From Aneurinibacillus sp. Ricciae_BoGa-3 (GTDB lineage: Bacteria; Bacillota; Bacilli; Aneurinibacillales; Aneurinibacillaceae), in contig NZ_CP116887.1 of the NCBI RefSeq assembly GCF_028421645.1, forward strand, positions 746,001 to 810,000: 64,000 nucleotides of DNA. Reading direction: 5' to 3'. Under the pieces are notes generated by a model. It had not been told where the DNA came from and ran no database searches. It saw only the letters and a program-made list of their open reading frames with translations. Positions 42,295 through 51,484 of the stretch are shown piece after piece. Each line of letters starts with the position of its first letter. The first letter of the stretch is position 1. The position numbers and the translations under genes were made by a program.

Positions 42295-42327
42295 AACGAG
42301 GCGATCTTATAGATGGATCGCCTCGTT
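42295..42327. terminator. Hairpin with 12-bp perfect stem after the SRAP gene
   Basis: Arms 42295-42306 and 42316-42327 (AACGAGGCGATC and its complement) enclose a 9-base loop. The T-tail is poor, so it may be a weak terminator. Confidence 0.55.
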
Positions 42328-42347
42328 GACTATTATACAAAGTGAAA

Positions 42348-42377
42348 GGCGCGGAATGGTTGTTCCGTGTCTTTTTT
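42348..42377 (+). terminator. Intrinsic terminator with T6 upstream of the Wadjet operon
   Basis: GGCGCGGAA (42348-42356) pairs with TTCCGTGTC (42363-42371) using two G-T pairs, followed by T6. It insulates the Wadjet operon from upstream transcription. Confidence 0.7.
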
Positions 42378-42489
42378 GATTGCAAATGCTTTTCGCACTT
42401 CTCTCTATTAATATTCTAATATTTCCATTCTATCTAACAGGTTCATTCTGCTACTATAATAGATATAAAAGTGAAAAAGAGGAATGGGT

Positions 42490-43812
42490 ATGCTGGATCC
42501 ATCTACTGCGGCTTATATAGAAAAATTTATTTTAAAAAGTACTGAACAGCTTGAACTCATAAATCCATCCCCTTCCGATTCTCCATTTACGGAAGTAAAC
42601 ATAATCAAACAAACGCAAAGAACGTTTCGGATAACCGGCGTGCTCACGCTAGGTTCTAACGTCACGAATAGTGATGATGAAAGCCCCGACGACGAGTTGA
42701 AGAACATGAAATTAGCGCCAGGAAAAAAAGTAAAATTGGATGACCATGATCCGACTACACTGAGATGGATGGAGAGCGGCTGGATCATCAAAGAAATTCG
42801 CTTTAAAAACGACGGCAAAACGATCGATTCGATGCATTTCCGAATGGGCTATCGCTTGTACAACTATGAGCAAGTCCAAGCTCAGAAAAAGAAGGACGCA
42901 CTTGAACAACAGTTTGAGTCCTGGAAACTGGGAACAGCATCGCTAGAACATACACCTGAACACCATTTTTCACCCAGGCGCAACAAAGGCATTCAATCTT
43001 TGCTAACCACTATCGATCAACTGAATCGGCTAGCCCTTCACGAACTGGAGATTTCAACGCTTTTCCCATACAAGTGGTCCATACCAAAACGATTGAAATT
43101 TCTTCATTTTGTATTAGCTTTCTTACAGTTGTGCCTTACGAAAACAGATTTTGACTGGAAAGAAATCGGGGCCAGTTATTATAAGAAAATCGGCGGCTCA
43201 AAGGAATTTGATCCGAACAAAGAAGAATATATCGCCACGCTGGAAGAATGGGCACAGTGTCCGGCGGCTTATCTTGGGCTCACCAGCCTGGGAAAAATCA
43301 CGCCGTTGTATTTTTCAGGCGAGATCGAAGGTCATTATTCGTCCTATCATTTTGGCCCTGTACATGCGCTGACCGATTTATCGATCGCTGAAGAGGAATA
43401 TGCAACGACAGCCGCCACACTGTGGCTGGTTGAAAATCGGGCGGTTTTGACGCGATTCACTGCTGAAAAAGACTTTATCAAACAAACGAATTCGCTTGTT
43501 CTGTGTGTGGATGGCCACCTGAGAACGTCGCATAAGCAGTGCATACACCAGCTCTTAAAAAATAGTGCACTTCACCAAGTCATCATCTGGAGTGATTATG
43601 ATCCGGACGGCCTGCAAATCGCAAAAGAGCTATATACGGCCGTTTCACAACACGGCACTCTTAACGTTAAATGGATTACCCATAACCATCAAGTGATCAC
43701 AAACTGGCAGCAATATGAGGATTACATGCTGGCCTTCTTAAAACATCACCAAGCGGAACAGGAACAAGTAACAGGGGGTGTAGAAGATTGGAGAAAGTGG
43801 ATCGGCCTTTAA
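42490..43812 (+). CDS. jetD: Wadjet nuclease subunit JetD (Toprim fold)
   Basis: The protein has 440 residues from ATG 42490. AGAGGA (42478-42483) abuts the earlier ATG 42484 but stands 6 bases before 42490, so the later start is chosen. The N-terminal half is helical/winged (DUF3322-like in style). The C-terminal Toprim part has the glutamate in LWLVENRAVLTRF (about 318) and the acidic pair in IIWSDYDPDGLQIA (about 370). JetD is the topoisomerase VI A-like nuclease that cuts plasmid DNA held by the JetABC loop extruder. It is the first gene of the operon and overlaps jetA by 25 bases. TATAAT at 42455-42460 may be its -10 box. Confidence 0.88.
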   Translation: MLDPSTAAYIEKFILKSTEQLELINPSPSDSPFTEVNIIKQTQRTFRITGVLTLGSNVTNSDDESPDDELKNMKLAPGKKVKLDDHDPTTLRWMESGWIIKEIRFKNDGKTIDSMHFRMGYRLYNYEQVQAQKKKDALEQQFESWKLGTASLEHTPEHHFSPRRNKGIQSLLTTIDQLNRLALHELEISTLFPYKWSIPKRLKFLHFVLAFLQLCLTKTDFDWKEIGASYYKKIGGSKEFDPNKEEYIATLEEWAQCPAAYLGLTSLGKITPLYFSGEIEGHYSSYHFGPVHALTDLSIAEEEYATTAATLWLVENRAVLTRFTAEKDFIKQTNSLVLCVDGHLRTSHKQCIHQLLKNSALHQVIIWSDYDPDGLQIAKELYTAVSQHGTLNVKWITHNHQVITNWQQYEDYMLAFLKHHQAEQEQVTGGVEDWRKWIGL

Positions 43813-45203
43813 TCTCCATTTTTCAAACGGGTGAATCGTCTCCCGAGGTCATGCAGTCGATGCGGGATATTGCGTCTTTATCAGGTGTGTTGAGCGATTT
43901 AGGTTCACAAAATGCCTTTCAATCGCCGGCTGAAATTCTTCGCTTTCTGCGCATCATTCAATTAATCAATGAAGAAGCGCTCGGCCTGGATGACCCGATA
44001 GAAAATGCCGAAATGGTTTATTACCGCTATCGAAATCGTTATCATGACCCGGAATCGCCCTCGAAAAAGAAAGTCGAGCAAATCGTCAACGTTCTGGTGA
44101 AGTACAATTGGATATCGAAACAGTCGCGGCAGCTGAAGATGAGGGATGTCGGCAAACGGATGATGGATGCGTTGATTCGGATGGCGAACGACTCCCTGGC
44201 GTACTACATGCATGATGATATAGGCCGCTCCCTGTTTCAGGCGAGGCGTGATGCCGAATTAAGCGAAGCTTATGACGATCATGGGATTTCCGGCGGCAAT
44301 AAGATTGCCAGCATGATCCGTAACGTTGAAAATGCCATTCAATTAATGAAAGAGCGCGAACTGGAAATGCTGGCCGATCGCAATGCGCTGCCGCAGCTCG
44401 AAATCATTCATCAGTTAATGCAAGATTTAGAAGTGAAATTGCAAGAACGTTTTCGGCAGTTTCAAACGGTAGAAGACAGTCTGATTCTTGCCGATTTGAT
44501 GCAAAAAGGAACGGCTGTTCTGGCAGAAGGAACGAATTTAAGCCTCGGGATGATCAATAAATATTTAAAGTTTACCCATATGCAGAAAACCCCCTTATCC
44601 TCAACGATACAGCCGGAGAAAGTCCGCGAGTTCATCATTCAAATGTTTGATCCGCCTCTTGACTCCGATGTTCCCAATGCTTTTCAATTACTAAGTTTTA
44701 TGGAACAGGGCCAGTACGAAGAGGATGCCGTTGATGGGTTATGGATTCCGGTTAAGTTTGCCGCCCCTCTTTCTGCGGCTGCGATAGACGATGCGGTGAA
44801 TTATCTCGAAACGTATGAGCCACTGGTGGAACCTATAGATTTAACGGAAGAAGAAATCGTCTATTCATTAGAGGAAATTTCCAAAGACCAAATGGAAGAA
44901 TGGATGGGTGAGTCCAACTGGCTGCTGACGAAAGCAATGATTGAAACGGAAGCGATTGAATTGTTTTTAGACAAACAAGAAGAAGCACCAATGGAACAAG
45001 TCATCATTGAAGCTACTTCGTCTCAGTGGAGTGATGCTGTTAATGCACTCACGGCCATTTCTGCTTTGGTCGGCAATAAAAAAATTACGATAAAACAGCC
45101 GGAGCAGGGAAAGCAGATGCCAGCATACGAAAGAAAATGGGAGTGGATGAATCGTGAAGATGGATCCAATATCATCCGGAAACGAAGGGATCGGAGTGAA
45201 TGA
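43788..45203 (+). CDS. jetA: Wadjet subunit JetA (MksF-like kleisin)
   Basis: The protein has 471 residues, mostly helical. It starts with a winged-helix-like segment (MRDIASLSGVLSDLGSQNAF ... LRIIQLINEEALG) and has coiled-coil-forming helices in the middle (about 180-240). Its C-terminal part is acidic. It matches kleisin subunits by size, helical make-up and place before MksE- and SMC-like genes rather than by a sharp motif. In Wadjet it bridges the JetC heads. The start is TTG 43788, with GGGGG about 10 bases upstream. GTG 43797 is an alternative. It overlaps jetB by 50 bases. Confidence 0.85.
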   Translation: MEKVDRPLISIFQTGESSPEVMQSMRDIASLSGVLSDLGSQNAFQSPAEILRFLRIIQLINEEALGLDDPIENAEMVYYRYRNRYHDPESPSKKKVEQIVNVLVKYNWISKQSRQLKMRDVGKRMMDALIRMANDSLAYYMHDDIGRSLFQARRDAELSEAYDDHGISGGNKIASMIRNVENAIQLMKERELEMLADRNALPQLEIIHQLMQDLEVKLQERFRQFQTVEDSLILADLMQKGTAVLAEGTNLSLGMINKYLKFTHMQKTPLSSTIQPEKVREFIIQMFDPPLDSDVPNAFQLLSFMEQGQYEEDAVDGLWIPVKFAAPLSAAAIDDAVNYLETYEPLVEPIDLTEEEIVYSLEEISKDQMEEWMGESNWLLTKAMIETEAIELFLDKQEEAPMEQVIIEATSSQWSDAVNALTAISALVGNKKITIKQPEQGKQMPAYERKWEWMNREDGSNIIRKRRDRSE

Positions 45204-45906
45204 GCAGGAGCAGTTGGGGGATGCCAAAAATGATGAGTTCAATGTGAACCCATTAAATGTGAATCCATTAAATGTGATGCAGTCGTTAAAAGGCATCCTG
45301 TCAGAGGAAGAGGAGCTGGCCTTTATGCATATACTTTTCTCGTCCTCTGCTTCCATCCGATCAGGAAACTTTGGCCTTTCCAGAAAAGAAGTTGAAAAAC
45401 AGCTTCATATTCAGGGCAATAATGATAAATTTGACTCTTTCTTAGCACGGGTGAATCAAGCTGTGAGCCGCTATTTTCAAGTGATTTACGATCAACGGCG
45501 CGATCAAGTCGTAGCGTTAATGAGAGTACCGGCCCGAGCCGCCCGCAGTACGTTAACCAAAGAAAGTCTATCGATTCTTTTGTATATGTTTTACCAGCAG
45601 GAAGTATTACAGCATGAATTTACCCTGTTTGATCAGTTGTTGAACGCTTTTGGACATGAAACAACCAAAGCCAATCAACGCATTTTGTTGAATATCGATC
45701 CGCTCAAAAAGATTGGCGCCATTGAAGAATATGATACCGATTCACAGGAAAAAGCCTACCAGCTTACAGCCATAGGCGTACACATGTTTTCGGATTCGTT
45801 TTTGCGGCGTGCAACGGAATTCAGCCAATCCAATCAATTAAATAAAGAAGAAGTTTTGAAATTCTTCCGGCGCTATAATCTTTATCAGAAAGGGGAAGAC
45901 GAATGA
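45154..45906 (+). CDS. jetB: Wadjet subunit JetB (MksE-like)
   Basis: The protein has 250 residues with winged-helix repeats (EEELAFMHILFSSSASIRSGNFGLSRKEVEKQL; LLNIDPLKKIGAIEEYD). It corresponds to the KITE/MksE subunit that binds the kleisin. An early 12-base direct repeat (encoding NVNPLNVNPLN, about 45241-45270) lies in the variable N-terminus. The start is GTG 45154 or ATG 45160. Its stop overlaps the jetC ATG (ATGA). Confidence 0.83.
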   Translation: MKMDPISSGNEGIGVNEQEQLGDAKNDEFNVNPLNVNPLNVMQSLKGILSEEEELAFMHILFSSSASIRSGNFGLSRKEVEKQLHIQGNNDKFDSFLARVNQAVSRYFQVIYDQRRDQVVALMRVPARAARSTLTKESLSILLYMFYQQEVLQHEFTLFDQLLNAFGHETTKANQRILLNIDPLKKIGAIEEYDTDSQEKAYQLTAIGVHMFSDSFLRRATEFSQSNQLNKEEVLKFFRRYNLYQKGEDE

Positions 45907-48900
45907 TTCCATGGCGGCTTACTTTTTCAGGGATCCGTGATTATCCCCCTACCTTACTAGATTTATCCGGCATAGATAACCATGTGATGATCACCGGGCC
46001 AAATGGGGCAGGCAAGTCAACCCTTACCTTTTGCATGGGAGCTGTCTTATATTCCGCCAAAGTCGATGTTGAGGGCTTAAAATCCCGCAATTTAGCGGCC
46101 GATGAAACGTGGAAAGCAAGCATCTCCTTTCTTTTTAAGAACGACGGGCTGATGAGAATTGATGCGCCGGCGTTTATTGAGTTTACCTTAAAAATGTCCC
46201 AGGATCCCGGACAGCCGCTTAAAAAAGAGTTTTCCATTTCAATCGGTGAACAAATGGATGAATGGGAGGAGACAAACACCTACACGTCTGGGGATCGCTA
46301 TTACAATTTTTCAGCTTACAAGAGAGATCTACAGTATAAATATAAAATCGACCCGGATCTATTCTATCTGATCTGGTATCAGCAAGAAGTGAATCAGTTT
46401 GCGGTCATGAACCCGGAGGAGCGTTTCCGTATTTTTAGTGAAATGCATGGCATTGATAAAATCCAGCGAGACTGGGAAGAGAGCACGGAGAAATTAAAAG
46501 AGACACAGGAAACGCTCCGGTTAGCCGAAACGAATGTAAAACTCATGAAATCCGAGCTATCCATGAAAAAAACGGCATTAGACCGTTTTCTTGATAATCA
46601 GAAACGGCTGCATGACGGCGGAAAACTCTATATTGAATCGTTGCTTCAGTTAGAGGTTCATTTTAAAAAAGAAAAAGAGAGAATAGAAGAGATTGTGGAG
46701 CAGCTGGCCCAGGAGATTGATGAGGGGAAAGATCAACTGGCGTTGAAAAAGGGGCTACAGGAGAAATCAAAGGAATTGCTGCAATCCTTACAGAGTGAGC
46801 AGGACCAACGGGAAGCACAGATTGAAGAAGAAGAGCAGAACTTAAAAGAAATGAGCCGGTGTATCCAGCAGATTGAAACCAGAATCGAAGAGCTGGAGAA
46901 AGAATTAGAGACGATCACGTCAAGAAAAAACCAGCTGACCAGAACAGAGGAAGAAGTGAAAGCTGCACTGGAAAACCTTTTAGATGAAAAGGTGAAAACC
47001 AACAGTGAGTTTGAGCGCACGCAATCTTTATTGGATGGGCGGCAAGAGGCGTGGCACGACAAGGTAAAAATCATTGCCACACTCAAAGAGAAGGTGGCAA
47101 CTGATCAAAGATTAGAAGCAGAACATCTTGAGAGATTGCGACAGTATAAAAGCAGCCACACGGTACAACAAACGATCGATACACTTGATAAAAGAATTGC
47201 AGCCAACAAAGATGGTAAATTAAATCGGTCCCGAAATCTCGAAGAGTTAAAAGAAGAACTCGCTTTGCTTGAAGAGGGGCGTGATTTGTCGGTCCGCCAG
47301 TTGGAGTCAATGAGATTTTTTCGTTCACATCAAGTAAAAGCCTACCCATTGCGTGAATTAATTGAGCTGGACGAGACAGCCCGTTTAAGTGATGAGCGGC
47401 TGTATAATGCGATCAAATATACGATTTTTTTCAATGGAACAGAGGTGAATCCACCAAACGATCTGTACCATGTGCCCCTCATGAAAGTCGTACCGGACCG
47501 GCTTATTGACAGCTTGCCAGCCCTTCATTTAAAGGTGAAGGAAGGGCTTCCTGAAAAAGAGCTGCCGCACGCGATTAAAGCGCTCTGGTGGGTGGAGCAA
47601 TTTTTCAAAGACGGAGCTTTTTCTATTAAAGATGGAACCTTAACCGATCCGGTGGGCATTCGCGGTCCGCAGGAAAAAGACCGATTTATTTTGAGTGTAA
47701 AGGCAATAAGGGCCCGCAAACAGGATGTGGTACAGCAAATCGATAAGCTCACTCAGCAGCTCGCTGAACTAGACCGGCAAATCCAGGCTGATACCAAGAC
47801 TCTACAGGAACTCAATAGCATTATTCACCAAGTTCGGCAAGCGGAAGCGTTCATGACGAATGAACATGAGCGCGTGCTCCGGAAAAAGAAATGGGAAGAA
47901 GAAGCTGAGAACGAAGAAAATATCCAACATGAAATAAAACAATTAGAAACGAAAAAAGACCAGTTGATGCGCCTGCAAGTTGAGCAAGAAAACTTAGAAA
48001 AAGTATTACGCGATGAAGCGGCCGTATACGAAGAGTATGGCAAGATGAAAGGCAAGTATGAAGAATTGAACGAACTCCGAAAGCAATCTGGCGAGCAAAA
48101 AGCCCTTCTAAGAGAACGAAAGGTTAAGCTGTCCAACCTTGAAGAAGAACTCGACGAACTGGGAAGGAAAGTCGGCCAGACTGAGCGGAAACTTCGAACT
48201 ATAGAGAATGAGCTGGAAATGGCTGAACATGACCTTTCGTCCAAATCGAGACAAAAGCAAAACTATGTAGACCAGATCGAAACAACCGATCAAGAACTTG
48301 TACAAGTTATACAAGAATTAACGGATCTAAATAACATCATCCCGGACATTTATTCTGAAACCATCGCGAATGTATCTTTAGATAAATCGGCCTCGCTTCA
48401 TCAGTTGAAGAGCGATCGGGAAAGAGGCCGGGTGATACTGCACCAGGCGAGGACGGAACATGGCATAGATCCGGCCGCACCTGAAAATTACGAGACCGTT
48501 AAACAGGAATATGAACGCCTGGACAATGAATATAAACGGACAAACATTCTGCTGGAACAGGACATCGAACGCACGGAACAGCTAAAGGATCAATTGGAAA
48601 CAACCATCAACATGCGTGTGCTTGAGCTGCAGCAGCGGTTTAAGTCGTATATGAGCCATTTTCAATTTGAAGGGGATATTAGCTGGGAATCGTATGAGGA
48701 CCGGCGTGCGCGCACCCATTTTAAACTGTATATTAAAGCTCGCAAAGAAGGCCACCGCGGTTCGATGGAGGATGTCAGCATTAAAGCGCGCGGCGGAAAA
48801 GTTGGAAAAGGGGTGTCCGGCAGGGAAGAGTCACTCAGCTCGCTCCTTTTTGCGCTGGCACTTCTGCAGAATCTTCAAACCGCACCGGGATTCATTGTTC

Positions 48901-49106
48901 TTGACGAATTTGACAGCGCGCTGGACGAAAATCGCAAAGTAAAAGTGTTTGATTTGTATGTGCAGGAACTAAAACGTAAACTAATCATTTTAACGCCGAA
49001 GTCGCACGAAGAAACGTATTTAAACCGTTTTACGAAAGCTTTTGTTGTCCAACACGACCCAACCGTTCCGAGAAGTAAAGTTGTGGGGATCGTGAAAGTG
49101 GATTAA
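45903..49106 (+). CDS. jetC: Wadjet SMC-like ATPase JetC
   Basis: The protein has 1067 residues with an SMC architecture. Walker A GPNGAGKST is at about 37-45 and a Q-loop-like WYQQEVNQF at about 158. Two long coiled-coil arms (about 190-430 and 600-930) flank a hinge region (about 470-590). The C-terminal signature SGREESLSSLLFALAL (about 970) is followed by Walker B FIVLDEFDSALDE (about 997). With JetA and JetB it extrudes DNA loops, senses small circular DNA and presents it to JetD. It is intact. The four genes overlap one another throughout, so they are a single translational unit. Confidence 0.9.
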   Translation: MIPWRLTFSGIRDYPPTLLDLSGIDNHVMITGPNGAGKSTLTFCMGAVLYSAKVDVEGLKSRNLAADETWKASISFLFKNDGLMRIDAPAFIEFTLKMSQDPGQPLKKEFSISIGEQMDEWEETNTYTSGDRYYNFSAYKRDLQYKYKIDPDLFYLIWYQQEVNQFAVMNPEERFRIFSEMHGIDKIQRDWEESTEKLKETQETLRLAETNVKLMKSELSMKKTALDRFLDNQKRLHDGGKLYIESLLQLEVHFKKEKERIEEIVEQLAQEIDEGKDQLALKKGLQEKSKELLQSLQSEQDQREAQIEEEEQNLKEMSRCIQQIETRIEELEKELETITSRKNQLTRTEEEVKAALENLLDEKVKTNSEFERTQSLLDGRQEAWHDKVKIIATLKEKVATDQRLEAEHLERLRQYKSSHTVQQTIDTLDKRIAANKDGKLNRSRNLEELKEELALLEEGRDLSVRQLESMRFFRSHQVKAYPLRELIELDETARLSDERLYNAIKYTIFFNGTEVNPPNDLYHVPLMKVVPDRLIDSLPALHLKVKEGLPEKELPHAIKALWWVEQFFKDGAFSIKDGTLTDPVGIRGPQEKDRFILSVKAIRARKQDVVQQIDKLTQQLAELDRQIQADTKTLQELNSIIHQVRQAEAFMTNEHERVLRKKKWEEEAENEENIQHEIKQLETKKDQLMRLQVEQENLEKVLRDEAAVYEEYGKMKGKYEELNELRKQSGEQKALLRERKVKLSNLEEELDELGRKVGQTERKLRTIENELEMAEHDLSSKSRQKQNYVDQIETTDQELVQVIQELTDLNNIIPDIYSETIANVSLDKSASLHQLKSDRERGRVILHQARTEHGIDPAAPENYETVKQEYERLDNEYKRTNILLEQDIERTEQLKDQLETTINMRVLELQQRFKSYMSHFQFEGDISWESYEDRRARTHFKLYIKARKEGHRGSMEDVSIKARGGKVGKGVSGREESLSSLLFALALLQNLQTAPGFIVLDEFDSALDENRKVKVFDLYVQELKRKLIILTPKSHEETYLNRFTKAFVVQHDPTVPRSKVVGIVKVD

Positions 49107-49238
49107 GGTTCAACATGGGGAATTAATTGAAAATGACACTTCTTTGCGCATTCCGAACTTAACATCTACAAGTTGCGTGGTAACGATATGGGAATGAATT
49201 AGATAGATAGCATATGAATAGAAAGGAACTATCTACCG

Positions 49239-49727
49239 ATGAAACATCTAATTGAATCTATTGAATATAACAATGGAAAATTTCCTCGAAATGAACTACA
49301 ACAAATTATCGAGAGAAAAGATGAAGCTATTCCTTATCTTATTCAGATTGTGGAAGAGGTGAGAGCTAATCCTGCAACGTTCATTGAAGATCAGAACCTT
49401 ATCAATCATATATATGCCGTTTATTTGTTAGCACAATTCCGAGTAAAAGAGCTATATCCCTTATTGATAGATATTTTAAGCCTGCCTGATGAAATTCCAG
49501 ATGAAATTTTTGGCGATACGATTACTGAAGGTATGGCCAGGATCCTGGCATCCGTCTGTGAAGGCGAAATATTACCTATCCAGCGTCTTATTGAAAACAC
49601 ACAAGTGGACGAATATGTTCGTGGACAAGGATTGCTTTGTTTGGTAATACTGGCTTTGAATGAGCAATTGGAACGCGGCGAGGTTATGAGTTATTTTCAG
49701 CAGCTACGAATGGCAGCTAAACCATGA
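49239..49727 (+). CDS. DUF1186 protein, short form
   Basis: The protein has 162 residues. HIYAVYLLAQFRVKELYPLLIDILSLP, EIFGDTITEGMARILASVCEGEILPI and LIENTQVDEYVRGQGLLCLVIL are the usual segments of DUF1186, a HEAT-like helical family of unknown function. Other members are often longer, with a further helical part and a C-terminal SEC-C zinc motif. This one stops at RMAAKP, so it is a short form or has lost its end. No continuation is visible downstream in other frames. Confidence 0.75.
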   Translation: MKHLIESIEYNNGKFPRNELQQIIERKDEAIPYLIQIVEEVRANPATFIEDQNLINHIYAVYLLAQFRVKELYPLLIDILSLPDEIPDEIFGDTITEGMARILASVCEGEILPIQRLIENTQVDEYVRGQGLLCLVILALNEQLERGEVMSYFQQLRMAAKP

Positions 49728-49886
49728 ACCAATAAACCGTGGTGATTTGTGTTTTGCATAGCGCTGTTGTGTCTAGAATACATAAACACGGCAATGATGG
49801 GAAATTCCGGCCCAGTATGCCAAGACATGTATATTGCTATTGTTATATACAATCCGTTTATGGGGGATTAGAACTTGTTTCCTTTG

Positions 49887-49895
49887 TGATATAAT
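49887..49895 (+). promoter_or_regulatory. Extended -10 promoter of the toxin-antitoxin pair
   Basis: TGA-TATAAT forms an extended -10 element 31 bases before the antitoxin ATG. The -35 region is poor, as is common for this promoter type. Confidence 0.55.
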
Positions 49896-49925
49896 GGAAA
49901 CAGTGACCGAAAGGCGGTGTTATGT

Positions 49926-50204
49926 ATGAGTGTGGACCGCGAACAATTGAAACGCATGATTGACGAAATTCCTGAGCAAGATGCCGCAGAAGTTCTTGAT
50001 TTTATCGGGTTTTTAAACATGAAGCGAGAACGTGCAGCTATCCAACAATTGAATGTAGAAGAACTTTCTCAAGATGAGGGACTTATTCGACAAGTCCAAC
50101 AAAGCCGCGCAGATCGAGAAGCTGGACGTGTTTATGGGCAAGAAGCGGGCCTCGAGTATCTTCGCATGAAGATGAGGGAATTTGAGCGTGGACAAAGTTT
50201 ATAA
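49926..50204 (+). CDS. Antitoxin of a RelBE/ParDE-like pair
   Basis: The protein has 92 residues. The N-terminal DREQLKRMIDEIPEQDAAEVLDFIGFL is typical of small Bacillales antitoxins that pair with RelE-type toxins. The C-terminal half is charged and probably disordered until toxin is bound. ATG 49926 is used; GTG 49917 is in frame but lies within the ribosome site AAAGGCGG. It overlaps the toxin by 17 bases. Confidence 0.78.
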   Translation: MSVDREQLKRMIDEIPEQDAAEVLDFIGFLNMKRERAAIQQLNVEELSQDEGLIRQVQQSRADREAGRVYGQEAGLEYLRMKMREFERGQSL

Positions 50205-50481
50205 AGTATTCTGGTCGCAAACAGCCTTAGATGAGTTAGCTGGCATTCTCGCATATCCACCTGAAGTGAAGGAAAAAATTTATCTGGATGCCCAGGCTCG
50301 ATTGTCCTTTATGCCTACTCTTTCCGCCAAACAAATACCTTCCGGCATATTGAAAGGTTATTGGGCAAAGCTCGGGCTTTATCAAGTCATCCTTGTATTT
50401 GAGGTTAATGAAGAAAAATCGGGTGTTTGGATCGTTGCAATTAAACATAAACGGGAGAATGTTTATTGGAAAGAGAAGTAA
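50188..50481 (+). CDS. RelE/ParE-family toxin
   Basis: The protein has 97 residues from GTG 50188. GAGGGA (50174-50179) stands 8 bases before it, which makes it better than TTG 50182. KVFWSQTALDELAGI, the middle Arg/Lys-rich strand region and VWIVAIKHKRENVY at the end follow the RelE/ParE fold (the last strand with HKR..VY). RelE toxins cleave mRNA on the ribosome and ParE toxins inhibit gyrase; sequence alone does not decide. Its place directly after a Wadjet operon fits a defence-island stabiliser. Confidence 0.8.
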   Translation: MDKVYKVFWSQTALDELAGILAYPPEVKEKIYLDAQARLSFMPTLSAKQIPSGILKGYWAKLGLYQVILVFEVNEEKSGVWIVAIKHKRENVYWKEK

Positions 50482-50495
50482 TACTCTACGACAGC

Positions 50496-50532
50496 ATAAG
50501 GCTCCCTGTTAATTATGGGAGCCTTATTTTTC
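50496..50532. terminator. Bidirectional terminator between toxin and stalk-protein genes
   Basis: ATAAGGCTCCC (50496-50506) and GGGAGCCTTAT (50517-50527) are perfect complements around a 10-base loop, followed by TTTTT. It serves the convergent genes on both sides. Confidence 0.85.
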
Positions 50533-50582
50533 TGAAGGCGTAGTACGGAATTTGTTTATGTTGATTCGAATGTCGTCGCAGG

Positions 50583-51257
50583 TCAGTTTAATTTCTCTAC
50601 GCCGATCATGATTCCTGTGTCACTCGGATTTTTCAGCTGAATGTTCGTAATAAACCATCCTTCCCCCCGCTCTGTAGACATTTTCTTAATGGTTACCATG
50701 GCTTTGCCTGTACCGATGGTTTTTCCCTGCGCAGTCAAATCGTAATCAAATGTATATTGAGTGGTTTTGCTGTCCACCACTTTCGTTTGAAGAGCATGCA
50801 CCGCGCCCATATGCGGGCTGGAGCCACCCGTAACCCAGTAATGTTCGTTAAACTGAGTTAATGTTTTTGCCCGCAAGTCAGGGGAGAACACGGCATATTG
50901 AAGCGAACCGTTGCGCTCTTGCACCCCTTTTACCCATGTGTTGAGCGCATCCTGGGGCTTGCTGGCCCTAAATGCGTCTTCAAACCGCAGCACCTGGTGT
51001 TGTAAATTAGCCGCCTCCGGCAGGGTAACCCTTACCTCGTGTTTGCTGGCATTATACACGGCCTTTCCTTTAAATTCCGCTGCAATCCGATCAATTGGCG
51101 CGTATACTTTGCCGTTCTCAACTTTTAATTCCAGCTGACTGGCAACAAAGGGCACCCCATTAATAAATAAGTTTAGCGCAGGCGCCGCCAGTACAGAACC
51201 TCCGATAATAACAGAACCCAAAATAGAACCAAGGGCAATTTTCCATTTCGTATTCAT
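50583..51257 (-). CDS. Exported stalk-domain (copper amine oxidase N-like) protein
   Basis: The protein has 224 residues. A signal peptide (MNTKWKIALGSILGSVIIGGSVLAAPA) is followed by a single stalk repeat (LFINGVPFVASQLELKVENGKVYAPIDRIAAEF) of the type seen in many Paenibacillaceae surface proteins. A separate domain of about 120 residues (ALNTWVKGVQERNGSLQYAVFSPDLR ... GWFITNIQL) resembles the NTF2-like fold by pattern. It should be secreted. It is transcribed divergently from the lipoprotein gene at 51485, so they may share control. Confidence 0.75.
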   Translation of the reverse strand: MNTKWKIALGSILGSVIIGGSVLAAPALNLFINGVPFVASQLELKVENGKVYAPIDRIAAEFKGKAVYNASKHEVRVTLPEAANLQHQVLRFEDAFRASKPQDALNTWVKGVQERNGSLQYAVFSPDLRAKTLTQFNEHYWVTGGSSPHMGAVHALQTKVVDSKTTQYTFDYDLTAQGKTIGTGKAMVTIKKMSTERGEGWFITNIQLKNPSDTGIMIGVEKLN

Positions 51258-51484
51258 TTGACTCCCTCTTTCCTTTCCGAATTTAGCTTTACTATAAGTG
51301 GTTTTAAATCAGCAGAAGTTACGAAGAAGTTACATAACTTTTTATTCCATTTTCTTCCTAACTGCATTACAATAAGCCTATCTCCGTTTAAATTAAATCG
51401 CCATCCTTATCTTGTAATCCTTCTGTAACCGTTTAAGACGCTGCATTCGCTATGATATAGAGAGAATAAAGAGGGGAAAAAATC

